The notes beneath the pieces were generated by a model. It had not been told where the DNA came from and did not search any database. It was given only the letters and a program-made list of their open reading frames with translations. From Spirochaetota bacterium (GTDB lineage: Bacteria > Spirochaetota > UBA4802 > JAFGJZ01), in contig JAQIBV010000031.1 in assembly GCA_027858855.1 (NCBI GenBank), positions 34,131 through 98,130 on the forward strand: a DNA stretch of 64,000 bases, read 5' to 3'. Shown one piece after another: positions 44,091 through 54,431 of this stretch (position 1 is the stretch's first letter; every line of letters begins with the position of its first letter). The position numbers were made by a program, and so were the translations under genes.

Positions 44091-46256
44091 TTATTTAAGT
44101 TCCTTATAGTTATACTTTATTTTCATTACAATTCCAGGATTTTTTTCGGCAAATATAGAAATTTCACTGCTTCTCATAGCAAAAAGTGAAACATCGCCTT
44201 CGTATGTGTAGGTATAACTTGATGGAAGATCGTCATATATTTCGGACATCGACCCGATCAGGTCGCCTGAACTCAGTACAGCGACATGCTCACCCTTACG
44301 GCTCATATGCACAGTTCCATTGCGGATTATGTACATAAATTCTGTATCTTTACCCTCCTGTTGTATAATTCCTTTTTCTGTGTACTCGACCGGCATAAAC
44401 ATCGACTCGAGCCATGTTTTCTGCGAAGCTGAACAGTATTTAAAATAGGGACTGTTGCTCAGAAGATTCCATGTTTCGCTTGTACGTATTTTGGCAAGCC
44501 GTTTGAGTATAGATTCAAAGTCTGTACCAGAAATAAAGCTTAAGAATTCGTCACGTTCAATTGTATAGAGTATAACGTTTGTTTCAGCATATACATCGGC
44601 CGCCCTGTTTTGCTGTGTAACTAGCGCAACCTCTCCAAAGTATTCGTATGATCCGTAAATTTTTCTGCTTTTCAGATCCTCACCAACTACAGATACATTG
44701 CCCATGTATATAATATAAAACTTGTCGCCAATGGTGTCTTTTGAAATTATTCTATCACCCTTCGAATATTTCTCTTGCTTTACAATTGTTATAAATTCCT
44801 GTGCTTTACTAACTGGTATCTCTTCAAAGAAGTCGATGTGTTTTAGCAGGCTTAGAATTTTATAGGCTTCAATATGTTCAGAAGGAGTTACGTCACGGTA
44901 AAATGTATTCTCAATTCCAAAACGGGCGAGATTCAGACTGGTGTTGTCGGGAAAATCTTTTTCAGCGATATGATAAACATGAGTTTTTTCCTGAGTCTGC
45001 TTCGGTAATGATGCAAGAAAAGAGACAGGAGTGTGCAAAGGAGGTATTCCCGATTCGTGGTAGATTATATCTGATTCCCAGGGAAAGTTTGTTAATTCCT
45101 CGTAGCGTTTCTTCGAAATAACATTCTGTTCTAACAGCTCAGTATGTTTTGCCGGGTCATTGTTATGATCAGATGTGTAGACAAAGCTGTTTTTTTGAAA
45201 CTGCATGCTGAAAGCAATAGTCGGTATAGAGTGGAGAGAATAGGTCATTACAAATTTTGCGCTATGAATAAAGACTGGCTCGCCAATTTTTATCGGTTGA
45301 AATGTAAAGAGCTGGCACAATGCATCAATCGAGATTCCACTTAGAGCGGAGTATTTACGTAAAAAACTGAGCAGTATAGTCTCAGTGGTGTATACAGTTA
45401 TCTTACCCTCTTCTAGAATTTTCTGAAACGTACCGGCGTCATGATCGGCGTGGCAATGGGTCAGAATAATGCTATCAATCAGTTTCGGGTTAACATTAGA
45501 GTTGATCAGCCACTCGGTAGACTCTACCGGTGGATCGACCATTACACCTTCGTAGTTTAACCAGAGAATAAACCCAGAAGTGTTCTGTTCGGGATCAAAA
45601 CCGTGACTTGGTCCAAGGCAGGTAATTCCAAAAAGGGGGGGAATATACGGTTCAGCTAATCTTTCACCAAGTTGGTGATGGGCATTATATTGAATTGTTG
45701 ATGGAGTAGTGCAGAGCAGTTCCCCATTATCGATTATTTCGTAAGAGGTGCTGGACTCGTTATAGTTTATTTTCAGATTTTTACTACTTTTCTTGGTACC
45801 TATCGAAACACTGTTGTTTTTAAATGGAATAAAACTAACCAGATCATCAAGGGTAAAGCTACTGCGAAAATAATCGATCTCTTTTTTTAGGTCAAAGTAG
45901 CAGCTGGTGGATGTTATACTGGTGGTGTCAAAGTCACCGTGAACGTCAAGCTCTTCAGGGCCGAACAATGATTCCTGGAGAACGTTTTTCATACGTGGAA
46001 TCTGTTCTTTATGGCATATAACGTGTGTTTTCTGTTTTTTGACAAAAAAGTTGAAGTAGAGAGGAAATTCAATTTCGGCAACACTAATTCCTTTTATCCA
46101 GTCAAAAAGTGTTATCGGAAGAATAAAAAAAGCAGGAACCCCCTGCTCCATTATCATTGTATCTTTTATTGTTTCTGGTGGTACACCCACCTGTACGGGT
46201 CCCATTGAGGTGTTAACAAGATATCCGCCACGTTTCAGCTCAATATAATTCGACAT
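44091..46256 (-). CDS. MBL-fold protein with two cyclic-nucleotide-binding domains
   Basis: About 721 residues from ATG 46256; GTG/ATG 46265 is the alternative. An N-terminal part of unknown fold (1-210) is followed by a metallo-beta-lactamase domain, with metal site ILTHCHADHDAGTF near 265 and later YTSDHNNDP. Two cNMP-binding domains follow. The first (about 470-590) has an intact phosphate-binding cassette YFGEVALVTQQNRAADVYA, with Glu and Arg in place, so cAMP or cGMP binding is likely. The second (610-715) lacks the Arg. It is the likely receptor for the cyclase at 0.65 kb. The hydrolase substrate is unknown. Confidence 0.85.
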   Translation of the reverse strand: MSNYIELKRGGYLVNTSMGPVQVGVPPETIKDTMIMEQGVPAFFILPITLFDWIKGISVAEIEFPLYFNFFVKKQKTHVICHKEQIPRMKNVLQESLFGPEELDVHGDFDTTSITSTSCYFDLKKEIDYFRSSFTLDDLVSFIPFKNNSVSIGTKKSSKNLKINYNESSTSYEIIDNGELLCTTPSTIQYNAHHQLGERLAEPYIPPLFGITCLGPSHGFDPEQNTSGFILWLNYEGVMVDPPVESTEWLINSNVNPKLIDSIILTHCHADHDAGTFQKILEEGKITVYTTETILLSFLRKYSALSGISIDALCQLFTFQPIKIGEPVFIHSAKFVMTYSLHSIPTIAFSMQFQKNSFVYTSDHNNDPAKHTELLEQNVISKKRYEELTNFPWESDIIYHESGIPPLHTPVSFLASLPKQTQEKTHVYHIAEKDFPDNTSLNLARFGIENTFYRDVTPSEHIEAYKILSLLKHIDFFEEIPVSKAQEFITIVKQEKYSKGDRIISKDTIGDKFYIIYMGNVSVVGEDLKSRKIYGSYEYFGEVALVTQQNRAADVYAETNVILYTIERDEFLSFISGTDFESILKRLAKIRTSETWNLLSNSPYFKYCSASQKTWLESMFMPVEYTEKGIIQQEGKDTEFMYIIRNGTVHMSRKGEHVAVLSSGDLIGSMSEIYDDLPSSYTYTYEGDVSLFAMRSSEISIFAEKNPGIVMKIKYNYKELK

Positions 46257-46488
46257 GTGCACCATCTGTAATAAAAAGATTTCTTAGAACTCAAAAAACT
46301 TCATCAAAGCTAAAATTAACGGACACAACCAGCATTTTATCAGTTTTAATTGAATTCTTATCAGTAAAAGCACACAGAATTAATTATATAATGGTTTAAG
46401 CGGGTGCTTTTTGTAAGTTTATAAACGCATTATTATTGAGTCAAATAAATAATTCATTTTAAGCATCATTGGGTTGTTTTTTTAACAG

Positions 46489-47337
46489 TTATTCAAAGGT
46501 GTAGTAAACATGTGAATCTGCAAAACCTTTAAACTTATACTCTTCTGCAGTCTTAATAAAATCTTTATAGTTGTCCCCGTAGTGAACTAATCTCATCTTT
46601 TGCTTTATTGGTTCAGGTAAACTGTTTAATTCATCTATTGATGCATGTACGCCACCTGTAAAAAGCTGGCAATCATGAAAAATAGCTTCAAGGTTAAAAC
46701 GGGAATCAAAATATTCAACCAGCCCCTGGTCAAAGCGTGTATCACTTGTGTACATGACTCGTTCGTCAATTATAAGACCACAACTCCAGAAAGAGCTCTC
46801 CCAATCCCTGGAATTGTCAGGAATATGCTTTGTACGGAAAATTTTCAGGTTAATTGAACCAACTTGAGCTTCGAGTGTCTCTCGCTGGTAGTCCTGAAGA
46901 ACTTTTGGACGGTTAATATTGAAAAAATCGAAAAAAGTAAGGATATCACCGGCGTTTTCTTCGTTATATGCCGATCCCCCTCTTAAGGACATCTCCCATA
47001 GTATATATTGATAAGTTTCATTAATCGTCATAGTCGGTTTTTTGTGAGTCATATATTTATTCATTAAAGCGACCTCTTCAAGACCGCCAATATGATCGGC
47101 ATGTGAATGCGTTATAAGAAAGTTTTGCACTTCAGTTATTGAACTACCAAGATCAGTAAATGCCTGTGGACACTTCGTTCCACAATCAACTAAAAGGTGG
47201 TCTTCCCCTTTTATTATCAAAAGATTGGTCTGATAGTTTATCTTTGTGAAAGCACTGCCTGTACCCACAAAAAAAAGCTGTAGCGAGCCATCGTTTTTAA
47301 GTGCAAATGGCTGATCCTTTAATGATACACATTTCAT
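46489..47337 (-). CDS. MBL-fold hydrolase, RNase Z/phosphodiesterase-like
   Basis: 282 residues, soluble. The metal site is THSHADHIGGLEE near 77, with VGTGSAFTKINYQTNLLI at the start, typical of the RNase Z/cyclic-phosphodiesterase side of the family. Further metal residues are visible in YTSDTRFDQG and LVHYGDN. It may be a cyclic-nucleotide or other phosphodiesterase, since it follows the MBL/cNMP gene's promoter side, but the substrate is unknown. It is a single gene. Confidence 0.8.
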   Translation of the reverse strand: MKCVSLKDQPFALKNDGSLQLFFVGTGSAFTKINYQTNLLIIKGEDHLLVDCGTKCPQAFTDLGSSITEVQNFLITHSHADHIGGLEEVALMNKYMTHKKPTMTINETYQYILWEMSLRGGSAYNEENAGDILTFFDFFNINRPKVLQDYQRETLEAQVGSINLKIFRTKHIPDNSRDWESSFWSCGLIIDERVMYTSDTRFDQGLVEYFDSRFNLEAIFHDCQLFTGGVHASIDELNSLPEPIKQKMRLVHYGDNYKDFIKTAEEYKFKGFADSHVYYTFE

Positions 47338-47502
47338 ATTTATTTACCTGATAATACTAAGTTCAATTTTTAGTTGTTTTCTTTATATATATGCACCTTG
47401 TTATTCTGTCAAGAATATTTAGCTGTCTGTTTCTTGTTGACGGCCATACCGGCATACAATACTGTAATCATTAAACAGCATCACAGCTTGAAAGGTTAAC
47501 TC

Positions 47503-48879
47503 ATGAAAGTAGATACTCAATTCTGGAAAAATATCATTATTACAAAACGCCTCGCATCTTCTGAAACAAATGAACATGCTGAATGCCGTTCGGCTTTCGA
47601 CATGGATCACGACCGTATAGTCTATTCCAACTTTTTCCGACGACTGCATGATAAAACACAGGTTTTCCCGTATGCACCGCTTTCAAATTCGGGTCAAGCC
47701 CGTTCACGCCTGTCACATTCACTCGAAGTCTCTTGTGTTGCGCGTTCTCTGGGGATCAGGCTTGGACGATATCTTACTGAACAGAACGTAGATGTATCGC
47801 CCTATGACATAGGTATGATTCTGGCATCTGCCTGTCTTGCCCATGATATTGGTAATCCGCCCTTCGGCCATTCCGGTGAATATGCCATACAACAGTGGGC
47901 CCTTTCGCATCTTGATGGAGCGTTGACAGACTCATGGGAAAAAAATGATATCATTAAGTTTGAGGGAAATGCTCAGGGTTTCCGAATACTGTCGCGTCTT
48001 GAGAGTTGTCAAAGAAAAGGCGGTTTACGACCAACCATTACAACCCTCGCCGCTTTTATGAAGTACCCCTGCTCCTCTTGCCTTGTTAACCGGGCGGCTG
48101 GAAATCCGGCTCTTAAAAAAAACGGCTACTTTAAATCTGATAGGCTTAGTTTCGATGAAGTTTTCAGTAATTTTCCTATTCCTTCGACCGACAGTTCGAA
48201 GCGTGCCTTTAATCGTCATCCCCTCTCTTTTTTAACAGAGGCTGCCGATGATATCTGTTACGCTGTTGTCGATCTTGAAGATGCCTACCATCTGGGGATA
48301 ATTCGATTTGAGGATATTCATTCATTTCTTGAGCCCATTGCCCGTACAGATAACTCCTTTCACGATGAAAAGAGTTATGATCCCGATATCAGAATAGCAC
48401 GCCTCCGCTCGGCTGCTATAAGCACATTGATTAATCAGGTAATGGATGTTTTTATAGAATACCTATATAAATTTCAGAGTTTCGAATATACATCTACACT
48501 GATTGATGATGTTCAATCTGCAAAGCATTATGCCCAAATTAAGGAGTTTTCACAAGACAACATATACAATTCAAGCAGGGTGCTCGAGATTGAATGTGCC
48601 GGTTTTAAGACTATTGGAGGGCTGTTTGATATTTTTATGAATGCAGTACTCGAAGATTCGCCCGGCTCGCAGGATGCAATAAGCCGGCGTATGATTCCCC
48701 CCCAGTACTTCAAAAGGTATGAAAACGAATCTGCCACAAATGACCACAACATACTTATTGCCGAACTGACTCCCTACGAACGGATACTATCGGTAACAGA
48801 TTACATATGCGGAATGACAGACCGTTATGCTGTTGAGCTTTATCAGAGACTCTCGGGTATTAAACTTCCGGTCTATTAG
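47503..48879 (+). CDS. dgt: dGTP triphosphohydrolase
   Basis: 458 residues. Dgt splits dGTP into deoxyguanosine and triphosphate. HD residues are in SRLSHSLEVSCVARSLG and LAHDIGNPPFGHSGEYAI, with RIVYSNFFRRLHDKTQVFP at the N-terminus and LTEAADDICYAVVDLEDA later, all typical of the family. Its stop lies two bases from the stop of the convergent GGDEF gene. Confidence 0.93.
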   Translation: MKVDTQFWKNIIITKRLASSETNEHAECRSAFDMDHDRIVYSNFFRRLHDKTQVFPYAPLSNSGQARSRLSHSLEVSCVARSLGIRLGRYLTEQNVDVSPYDIGMILASACLAHDIGNPPFGHSGEYAIQQWALSHLDGALTDSWEKNDIIKFEGNAQGFRILSRLESCQRKGGLRPTITTLAAFMKYPCSSCLVNRAAGNPALKKNGYFKSDRLSFDEVFSNFPIPSTDSSKRAFNRHPLSFLTEAADDICYAVVDLEDAYHLGIIRFEDIHSFLEPIARTDNSFHDEKSYDPDIRIARLRSAAISTLINQVMDVFIEYLYKFQSFEYTSTLIDDVQSAKHYAQIKEFSQDNIYNSSRVLEIECAGFKTIGGLFDIFMNAVLEDSPGSQDAISRRMIPPQYFKRYENESATNDHNILIAELTPYERILSVTDYICGMTDRYAVELYQRLSGIKLPVY

Positions 48880-48881
48880 CC

Positions 48882-50141
48882 TTAGTGCCGAATGTTGTCC
48901 CGCCCTCCGTTTTTGGCTTCATACAGCAATTTATCCGCACGACTTACCAGCTCTTTCGTTGTCTCCTCATCACATTCAGTCACACCACCGCTTACGGTTA
49001 TCTTTATATCTGCTGTCCTGAAGTTTAATGCTGATATGGAGTGACGTATACGTTCTGCAACTTCAAACGCTGATTCCAGATTCGCCTGAGGAAGGATTAT
49101 CATAAACTCTTCACCGCCGTAGCGACCGGCATAGTCGACATTCCGGATGCTATCCTGAATTACTTGTGCGACCTGTTTCAAAACTTCGTCACCGAAGGGG
49201 TGGCCATAAGTATCGTTAATATTCTTAAAAAGGTCAAGATCCAGCATGATTAACGAAAGAATGCCTCCATAACGGGCAACCTTCTCTATTTCGACATCAA
49301 GTTGCCGGAAAATTTCCATATGATTGGACAGTCCTGTTAGCCCGTCTGAAATTGCCATTTTCTCAAGTGCGACTGTCTTCTCTTTGACCTCTTTGTAAAG
49401 TGAATAAGATCTGGCATTAGTGCGGATACGAGCCATGAAGATGTCATTGTTGTAGGGCTTCGTTATATAGTCATCAGCACCCAATGACAGAACATGTGAT
49501 ATAGTTTTTACGTTGTCAATCCCCGAGATGGCGATGATAATGCTTTCACAGCCTTCGGAACGAAGTTTCTTTATAACATGGTGACCTGATGAATTTTTTA
49601 GCAACAAGTCAATAAGGTAGATGTCGTAATCACGCCCTGCTTTAAACATCTCGTCAGGGTCTTCATAGAAGTCGACTCGGGTTATAGAGTTCATCCTGAA
49701 TATACGTTCCGTAACTTTACGATCCATTTTTGAATCATCACAAACAGCAATACGCATGGTTGCAAGAAAGTCATATTGCTCAGATTTAAAGATATATGAC
49801 TTCAAATAGTCACGTATCTCTTCAGGTGTGGATTTCTTAACTATATAATCGATTATTCCCAGGTCGTACATCTTTTTCCGGTCATCGAAGGTGTCATTGC
49901 CGGTAATAACGATGATAGGCACAGTAATATGTGATTTATTAATAATTTCGATAAACCTTTCTATATTACCTTCGCGGATCTCCATGGCGGTTACAATAAG
50001 AGAGATGTCATCAGAAGAAAGAATTTTAAGCGCTTCTTTGGAAGAAGAACAGCTTGTGTATTCAACTCCAATCTCAATACATATATCAGAAATCAGTTTC
50101 TGATACAGATTGCTGGTTTCGATATGCAGAATTTTAAACAT
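48882..50141 (-). CDS. Diguanylate cyclase with two receiver domains (PleD-like)
   Basis: 419 residues. REC1 (1-120) begins MFKILHIETSNLYQKL, but its usual phospho-acceptor Asp is replaced (LIVTAMEIREG), so it is probably not phosphorylated. REC2 (125-245) has the acceptor in IYLIDLLLKNSSG and Lys in YITKPYN. The GGDEF domain (255-415) has YGGEEFMIILPQ and the upstream RNVD inhibitory site, so it should make cyclic di-GMP and be product-inhibited. It ends FLYEAKNGGRDNI-like (DKLLYEAKNGGRDN). It is a single gene, convergent with dgt. Confidence 0.94.
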   Translation of the reverse strand: MFKILHIETSNLYQKLISDICIEIGVEYTSCSSSKEALKILSSDDISLIVTAMEIREGNIERFIEIINKSHITVPIIVITGNDTFDDRKKMYDLGIIDYIVKKSTPEEIRDYLKSYIFKSEQYDFLATMRIAVCDDSKMDRKVTERIFRMNSITRVDFYEDPDEMFKAGRDYDIYLIDLLLKNSSGHHVIKKLRSEGCESIIIAISGIDNVKTISHVLSLGADDYITKPYNNDIFMARIRTNARSYSLYKEVKEKTVALEKMAISDGLTGLSNHMEIFRQLDVEIEKVARYGGILSLIMLDLDLFKNINDTYGHPFGDEVLKQVAQVIQDSIRNVDYAGRYGGEEFMIILPQANLESAFEVAERIRHSISALNFRTADIKITVSGGVTECDEETTKELVSRADKLLYEAKNGGRDNIRH

Positions 50142-50370
50142 CTTTTAACCTCGAGTATAGACACAGATTGATAAGTACATTTTATAAATTTCGTAAGAAA
50201 ACAATAAATTGGTTCAAATCACCACCACCAGAGGGGACGGATCAAAATTTATAATAACAGAATGTCCAACAATTAAAAAATTTTTGTGGAATATTATGAG
50301 AATCATCATAAAATACTCCAGAATTCAGATAAAGTATACATTTCCGTCAAAATGAGCAACTGTTTTTTAC

Positions 50371-50399
50371 TTGCCATATTGTTTATTGTGACATAATAG
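50371..50399 (+). promoter_or_regulatory. Sigma-70-type promoter of the ABC transporter gene
   Basis: TTGCCA (50371-50376), 17-base spacer, TAATAG (50394-50399), about 40 bases before the ATG at 50440. The rest of the 50142-50439 gap holds no gene. Confidence 0.5.
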
Positions 50400-50439
50400 G
50401 GATACTGATCTTCATAATTATACAATATAAGAGTAACTA

Positions 50440-52509
50440 ATGAAAGATAAACCCTTTTCCATGATGCATAACCTGAAACATTACCTGAAACTTACTCATA
50501 AGTACTGGTTACCATCGCGTAAATACAGTATACCCTCTTTTGTACTATTACTGGCAGCACTTATTGCATTCATCGCTTCACTGCTTTATCTGCTGTTAAA
50601 TGGAACCATGGCCTTTGCCGGTCTTGTGCCCTCAATATCAACCTGGATCTCAGAGGTTTTCGGTGCTCCAATACTTGAGGTTACCCCGGATTACCTTTCA
50701 ATAATTGCCCCGGGACTTACAGAGTGGCTTGCAGGCATTCGCGGTGGAGGTCTGAATAAATTTTTTATTGCCAGTTCAATTGTGCCGGTAATTATTTTCG
50801 CTCTATATTATAAAAGAATCCGTAATCGCAAGCTTGCCTGGTTAATTCTCTTTGTTCTACTGACTCTTTCAATGGCCGTCAGTGGTGTAAACGTTGTATT
50901 AAGTTATACCGGTCGTTTTTGGCAGACGGCCCTTCAACAACGTGATCCTGACAGTTTCTGGCGCTTTATTTTTGTACATTTTGGCGTCTATATTATAGCC
51001 ATTCCGACTGTTGTGTTCTATCCGTGGATAAAGGGTATACTCGGCATTAAATGGAGAAAGTGGCTCACCGAGAAATTCATAGACTCATATATGAACAAAC
51101 GTGCCTATTATGAGATAAACAATAATAAACAGATCGATAATCCTGACCAGCGGATATCACAAGATTTGAACCGTTTTACTGTAGAGAGTCTTGATTATCT
51201 TCTGATTATACTGGGAGCTATCATCGATCTGGCTGCATTTACTCTGATTCTCTGGTCTATTTCACAAAGGCTAACCTTCATGCTTGTGCTATACGCCTTT
51301 TTTGGAACATTCTGCACCATCATTATAGGTAAGAAGTTGATAGGGTTAAATTTTGAACAGTTGCGCCGGGAGGCCAATTTTCGTTACGGCCTGATACACA
51401 TACGCGACAATACTGAATCGATCGCCTTTTACAGTGGAGAAAAGACTGAAAAACAGAATCTTGCAATACGATTTAAGAGTGTCTTCAGAAACTATATACG
51501 CTTAATTGGCTGGGAGAGGAATCTTAAGTTTTTTACAAAGTATTATCACTACATGCAGATTCTTATTCCTTACATCATCTTGGCTCCCGCCTACTTCAAT
51601 GAAGAGATTGAGTTTGGTATCCTTTATCAGGCAAGTTTCGCCTTCTCTATGGTAATCGGGGCCTTCTCCGTAATTATTACATACTTCAATTCCATAAGTG
51701 GCTATGTTGCTGGTATTCAACGTCTTACCTCTTTTGAAAATGCTTTGGTAAATTCACGTGGAATTAGATATATTGAAGGTATGAGTTCTGAGTACGCTAT
51801 TAAACGCGAAGAGGCGGACTTTATTGAAGTATCCGACCTTACACTCCAAACACCCGATTTCTCTAAAAAGCTGGCCCAAAATCTATCGTTCTCCCTAAAC
51901 AAGGGCGAGAGTCTTCTGATTGTGGGACCTTCGGGAGTCGGCAAGAGTTCATTGATACGCACAATCGCGGGGCTCTGGGAGTCCGGTAAGGGTCTTATCA
52001 AGACTCCACCGAAAGAGAAGACCTTTTTTGTTCCACAAAAACCCTATATTTTGCTCGGATCTCTTCGGGAGCAGCTGCTCTACCCTACTTTTGAACAGGA
52101 GATAAGTGATGATCAGATAATTGAAACACTTCAAATAGTTAATCTTGCCGATCTGCCTGACCGTATCAGAGAGGCTGCACCTGAGTACAGCGATCCATTT
52201 GATGCAGAACTGCACTGGGAGGAAATCCTCTCGCTTGGCGAACAGCAGCGTCTTGCTTTCGCACGACTGATTTTAGCTAAACCACGTTTTGCAATTCTGG
52301 ATGAGGCATCAAGCGCTCTGGATGTTGAAAATGAAAAGAATCTCTACTCAATACTCAACGGCTCAACAGTCACCTATATATCTATCGGACACCGGCCTCA
52401 ACTCTCACACTATCACGATGCTGTTCTGGAACTTTCAAATGATGGCACCTGGAAACTCATGAAACCCGATGAATACCGAAAAAAATTAGCCGACTCACTA
52501 AGTATATAA
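50440..52509 (+). CDS. ABC exporter/importer fused ATPase-permease, SbmA/YddA-like
   Basis: 689 residues. A membrane domain of about six to eight segments (30-450) with the SbmA/BacA-like signature SGVNVVLSYTGRFWQTALQQRD, then an ATPase domain (460-680): Walker A VGPSGVGKSSLIRTIAGLW, Q-loop in FFVPQKPYIL, signature LSLGEQQRLAFARL and Walker B FAILDEASSALD. The family (YddA, Rv1819c) moves peptides, bleomycin-like compounds or cobalamin. AGAGTAA precedes the start. A hairpin follows the gene. Confidence 0.92.
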   Translation: MKDKPFSMMHNLKHYLKLTHKYWLPSRKYSIPSFVLLLAALIAFIASLLYLLLNGTMAFAGLVPSISTWISEVFGAPILEVTPDYLSIIAPGLTEWLAGIRGGGLNKFFIASSIVPVIIFALYYKRIRNRKLAWLILFVLLTLSMAVSGVNVVLSYTGRFWQTALQQRDPDSFWRFIFVHFGVYIIAIPTVVFYPWIKGILGIKWRKWLTEKFIDSYMNKRAYYEINNNKQIDNPDQRISQDLNRFTVESLDYLLIILGAIIDLAAFTLILWSISQRLTFMLVLYAFFGTFCTIIIGKKLIGLNFEQLRREANFRYGLIHIRDNTESIAFYSGEKTEKQNLAIRFKSVFRNYIRLIGWERNLKFFTKYYHYMQILIPYIILAPAYFNEEIEFGILYQASFAFSMVIGAFSVIITYFNSISGYVAGIQRLTSFENALVNSRGIRYIEGMSSEYAIKREEADFIEVSDLTLQTPDFSKKLAQNLSFSLNKGESLLIVGPSGVGKSSLIRTIAGLWESGKGLIKTPPKEKTFFVPQKPYILLGSLREQLLYPTFEQEISDDQIIETLQIVNLADLPDRIREAAPEYSDPFDAELHWEEILSLGEQQRLAFARLILAKPRFAILDEASSALDVENEKNLYSILNGSTVTYISIGHRPQLSHYHDAVLELSNDGTWKLMKPDEYRKKLADSLSI

Positions 52510-52535
52510 GCAGAAAGAAATTTTCAATAATACAT

Positions 52536-52564
52536 GCGATTATCTGGCGAAGCCAGATAATCGC
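52536..52564. terminator. Hairpin after the ABC transporter gene
   Basis: GCGATTATCTGGC (52536-52548), GAA, GCCAGATAATCGC (52552-52564), 13 perfect pairs. No T-run follows, so it may work with other factors. Confidence 0.6.
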
Positions 52565-52637
52565 GCCCACTCACAGATCACTACCCTCAAAACAAATATC
52601 CCCTCACTTTTTCGAAGCTCTCCTCTGTAATATCTCG

Positions 52638-52666
52638 TTGACAAAAGTTTTATCGTGATTAAGATA
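52638..52666 (+). promoter_or_regulatory. Sigma-70-type promoter of glpK
   Basis: TTGACA (52638-52643), 17-base spacer, AAGATA (52661-52666). The transcript would begin near 52673, about 38 bases before the glpK ATG. Confidence 0.5.
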
Positions 52667-52710
52667 CTTGTGAGCTGATTGCTCTCTATTTTTCAGACAA
52701 AGGAGTGGTA

Positions 52711-54189
52711 ATGAATCGTTATATTCTTTCCATTGATCTTGGAACAACAGGAAACCGAGTCTTTCTATTCAACGAATCGGGAAAACCGTTTGCAAGTGCA
52801 TACTCTGAATTTAAACAATATTTTCCGAAACCGGGATATGTAGAGCATGATGCTGTTGAAATTCTTGATTCGATTCTCAAACTTATAACAGAGGTTTGCA
52901 AGAGCTCATCGGTTGATAAAAAGGCTATATCCTGCATCGGTATTACCAATCAACGGGAGACCACTCTGATCTGGAATAAGAAAAGCGGAAAACCGGTACA
53001 CAATGCTATCGTTTGGCAGTGCCGACGCACGGCAGCCTTTTGTGATGAGTTAATTGCTGGTGGTCATCAACCGATGATCCGCTCTAAAACGGGCCTTGTT
53101 ATTGATGCCTATTTTTCCGCAACAAAAATCAAGTGGTTGTTAGACTCTGTTCCAGATGTACGCGAAGCAGCCGACAACGGAGAACTTCTTTTCGGAACCA
53201 TTGACAGCTGGATTTTATGGAACCTGACTGGCAGGGTTTCGCACCTGACTGAATATACGAATGCCAGCCGAACGATGCTGTATAACATACACACCCTCTC
53301 CTGGGATGATGAACTGCTATCACTATTTAATGTACCTAAACAACTGCTGCCCTCTGTGGTGCCTTCGGCTTCGAATTTCGGAACAACAAATGAGTGCGGT
53401 GTGTTACCCGATGGTATTCCAATTACCGGCATTGCAGGTGATCAGCAGGCTGCCCTTGTTGGGCAGAACTGTGTTTTACCCGGACGAATTAAAAATACTT
53501 ACGGTACAGGCTGTTTTATTCTGCAAAATATTGGCTCTACTCCTATAGAATCAAATCATGGCCTGATTACTACCCTCGCGGCCGACAACACTGGGGGATT
53601 GTCTTATGCTCTTGAAGGCTCGGTTTTTATCGGTGGAGCGGTTATGCAGTGGTTGCGGGATTACATGAACTTTTTTTCAGATGCATCAGAGAGCTCTGAT
53701 ATGTGCCACGATCTTCCCGATGATAACCTTGTGTTTGTACCGGCATTTACAGGGCTTGGTGCTCCTCACTGGAAAATGGATGCACGAGGTGCAATTTTTG
53801 GGATAACCCGTGACACAACTCAGCAACAGATAGTACGTGCTGCACTCAAATCGATTGCTTTTCAGTCATACGACGCAATTCAGGCTATGCAGAACGACTC
53901 TTCAGAGACTTTCGGCTTTATCCGTGCTGATGGAGGAGCCACAGCCAACGACTATTTGATGCAATTTCAGGCCGATATTCTTCAGGTCCAGGTTCAGTTA
54001 CCTGAAGTTACTGAATCTACAGCTCTGGGAGCTGCCTATCTTGCTGGAGTAGGCGCTGGAATTTATAAAACCATAGAAGAGGTTGCATCTCGCAATGTAA
54101 TCTCACGTCAATTTGATCCTGTAATGAGCCGTGATAAGGCAGAAGAAGAGATCGCAGCATGGAATCGTGCTGTAAAACGCATACTGTAA
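52711..54189 (+). CDS. glpK: Glycerol kinase
   Basis: About 492 residues from ATG 52711, chosen because AGGAG lies six bases upstream; GTG 52705 overlaps that site. GlpK phosphorylates glycerol to glycerol 3-phosphate. Seen: SIDLGTTGNRVFLFN, GITNQRETTLIWNKKSGKP, VWQCRRTA, WILWNLTG, GIAGDQQAALVGQ, NTYGTGCFIL and RADGGATANDYLMQFQADI, all family signatures. No facilitator gene or glycerol 3-phosphate dehydrogenase lies nearby. It is a single gene with its own promoter. Confidence 0.96.
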   Translation: MNRYILSIDLGTTGNRVFLFNESGKPFASAYSEFKQYFPKPGYVEHDAVEILDSILKLITEVCKSSSVDKKAISCIGITNQRETTLIWNKKSGKPVHNAIVWQCRRTAAFCDELIAGGHQPMIRSKTGLVIDAYFSATKIKWLLDSVPDVREAADNGELLFGTIDSWILWNLTGRVSHLTEYTNASRTMLYNIHTLSWDDELLSLFNVPKQLLPSVVPSASNFGTTNECGVLPDGIPITGIAGDQQAALVGQNCVLPGRIKNTYGTGCFILQNIGSTPIESNHGLITTLAADNTGGLSYALEGSVFIGGAVMQWLRDYMNFFSDASESSDMCHDLPDDNLVFVPAFTGLGAPHWKMDARGAIFGITRDTTQQQIVRAALKSIAFQSYDAIQAMQNDSSETFGFIRADGGATANDYLMQFQADILQVQVQLPEVTESTALGAAYLAGVGAGIYKTIEEVASRNVISRQFDPVMSRDKAEEEIAAWNRAVKRIL

Positions 54190-54431
54190 AAGGCATGGTA
54201 CTAAATTTTAACATAAAGTTCTATTTTGCAGAGGTTCTGGTTTTTTTTAACTGTTCAGGGTTGATATTTCTGAAGAGCTTTATTACTATAGTTATTAAGA
54301 AGCTATAAATATTTTAAATTAAACTTTTCTTTTAGTTTTAAAAAAAGCTTTTCAGATGATGACTGATTATTGTATCGTTTTAAGAGCACCTTTAAATTAG
54401 ATGGTCACTATGTTTTAACTCTGGAGGGGAT

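Noticed and set aside
46489..47337. tRNA 3'-processing RNase Z proper
   Set aside because: The metal motif fits the superfamily, but the protein lacks an evident exosite arm and the long MSY-rich insertion is unlike RNase Z, so only the general MBL call is made.
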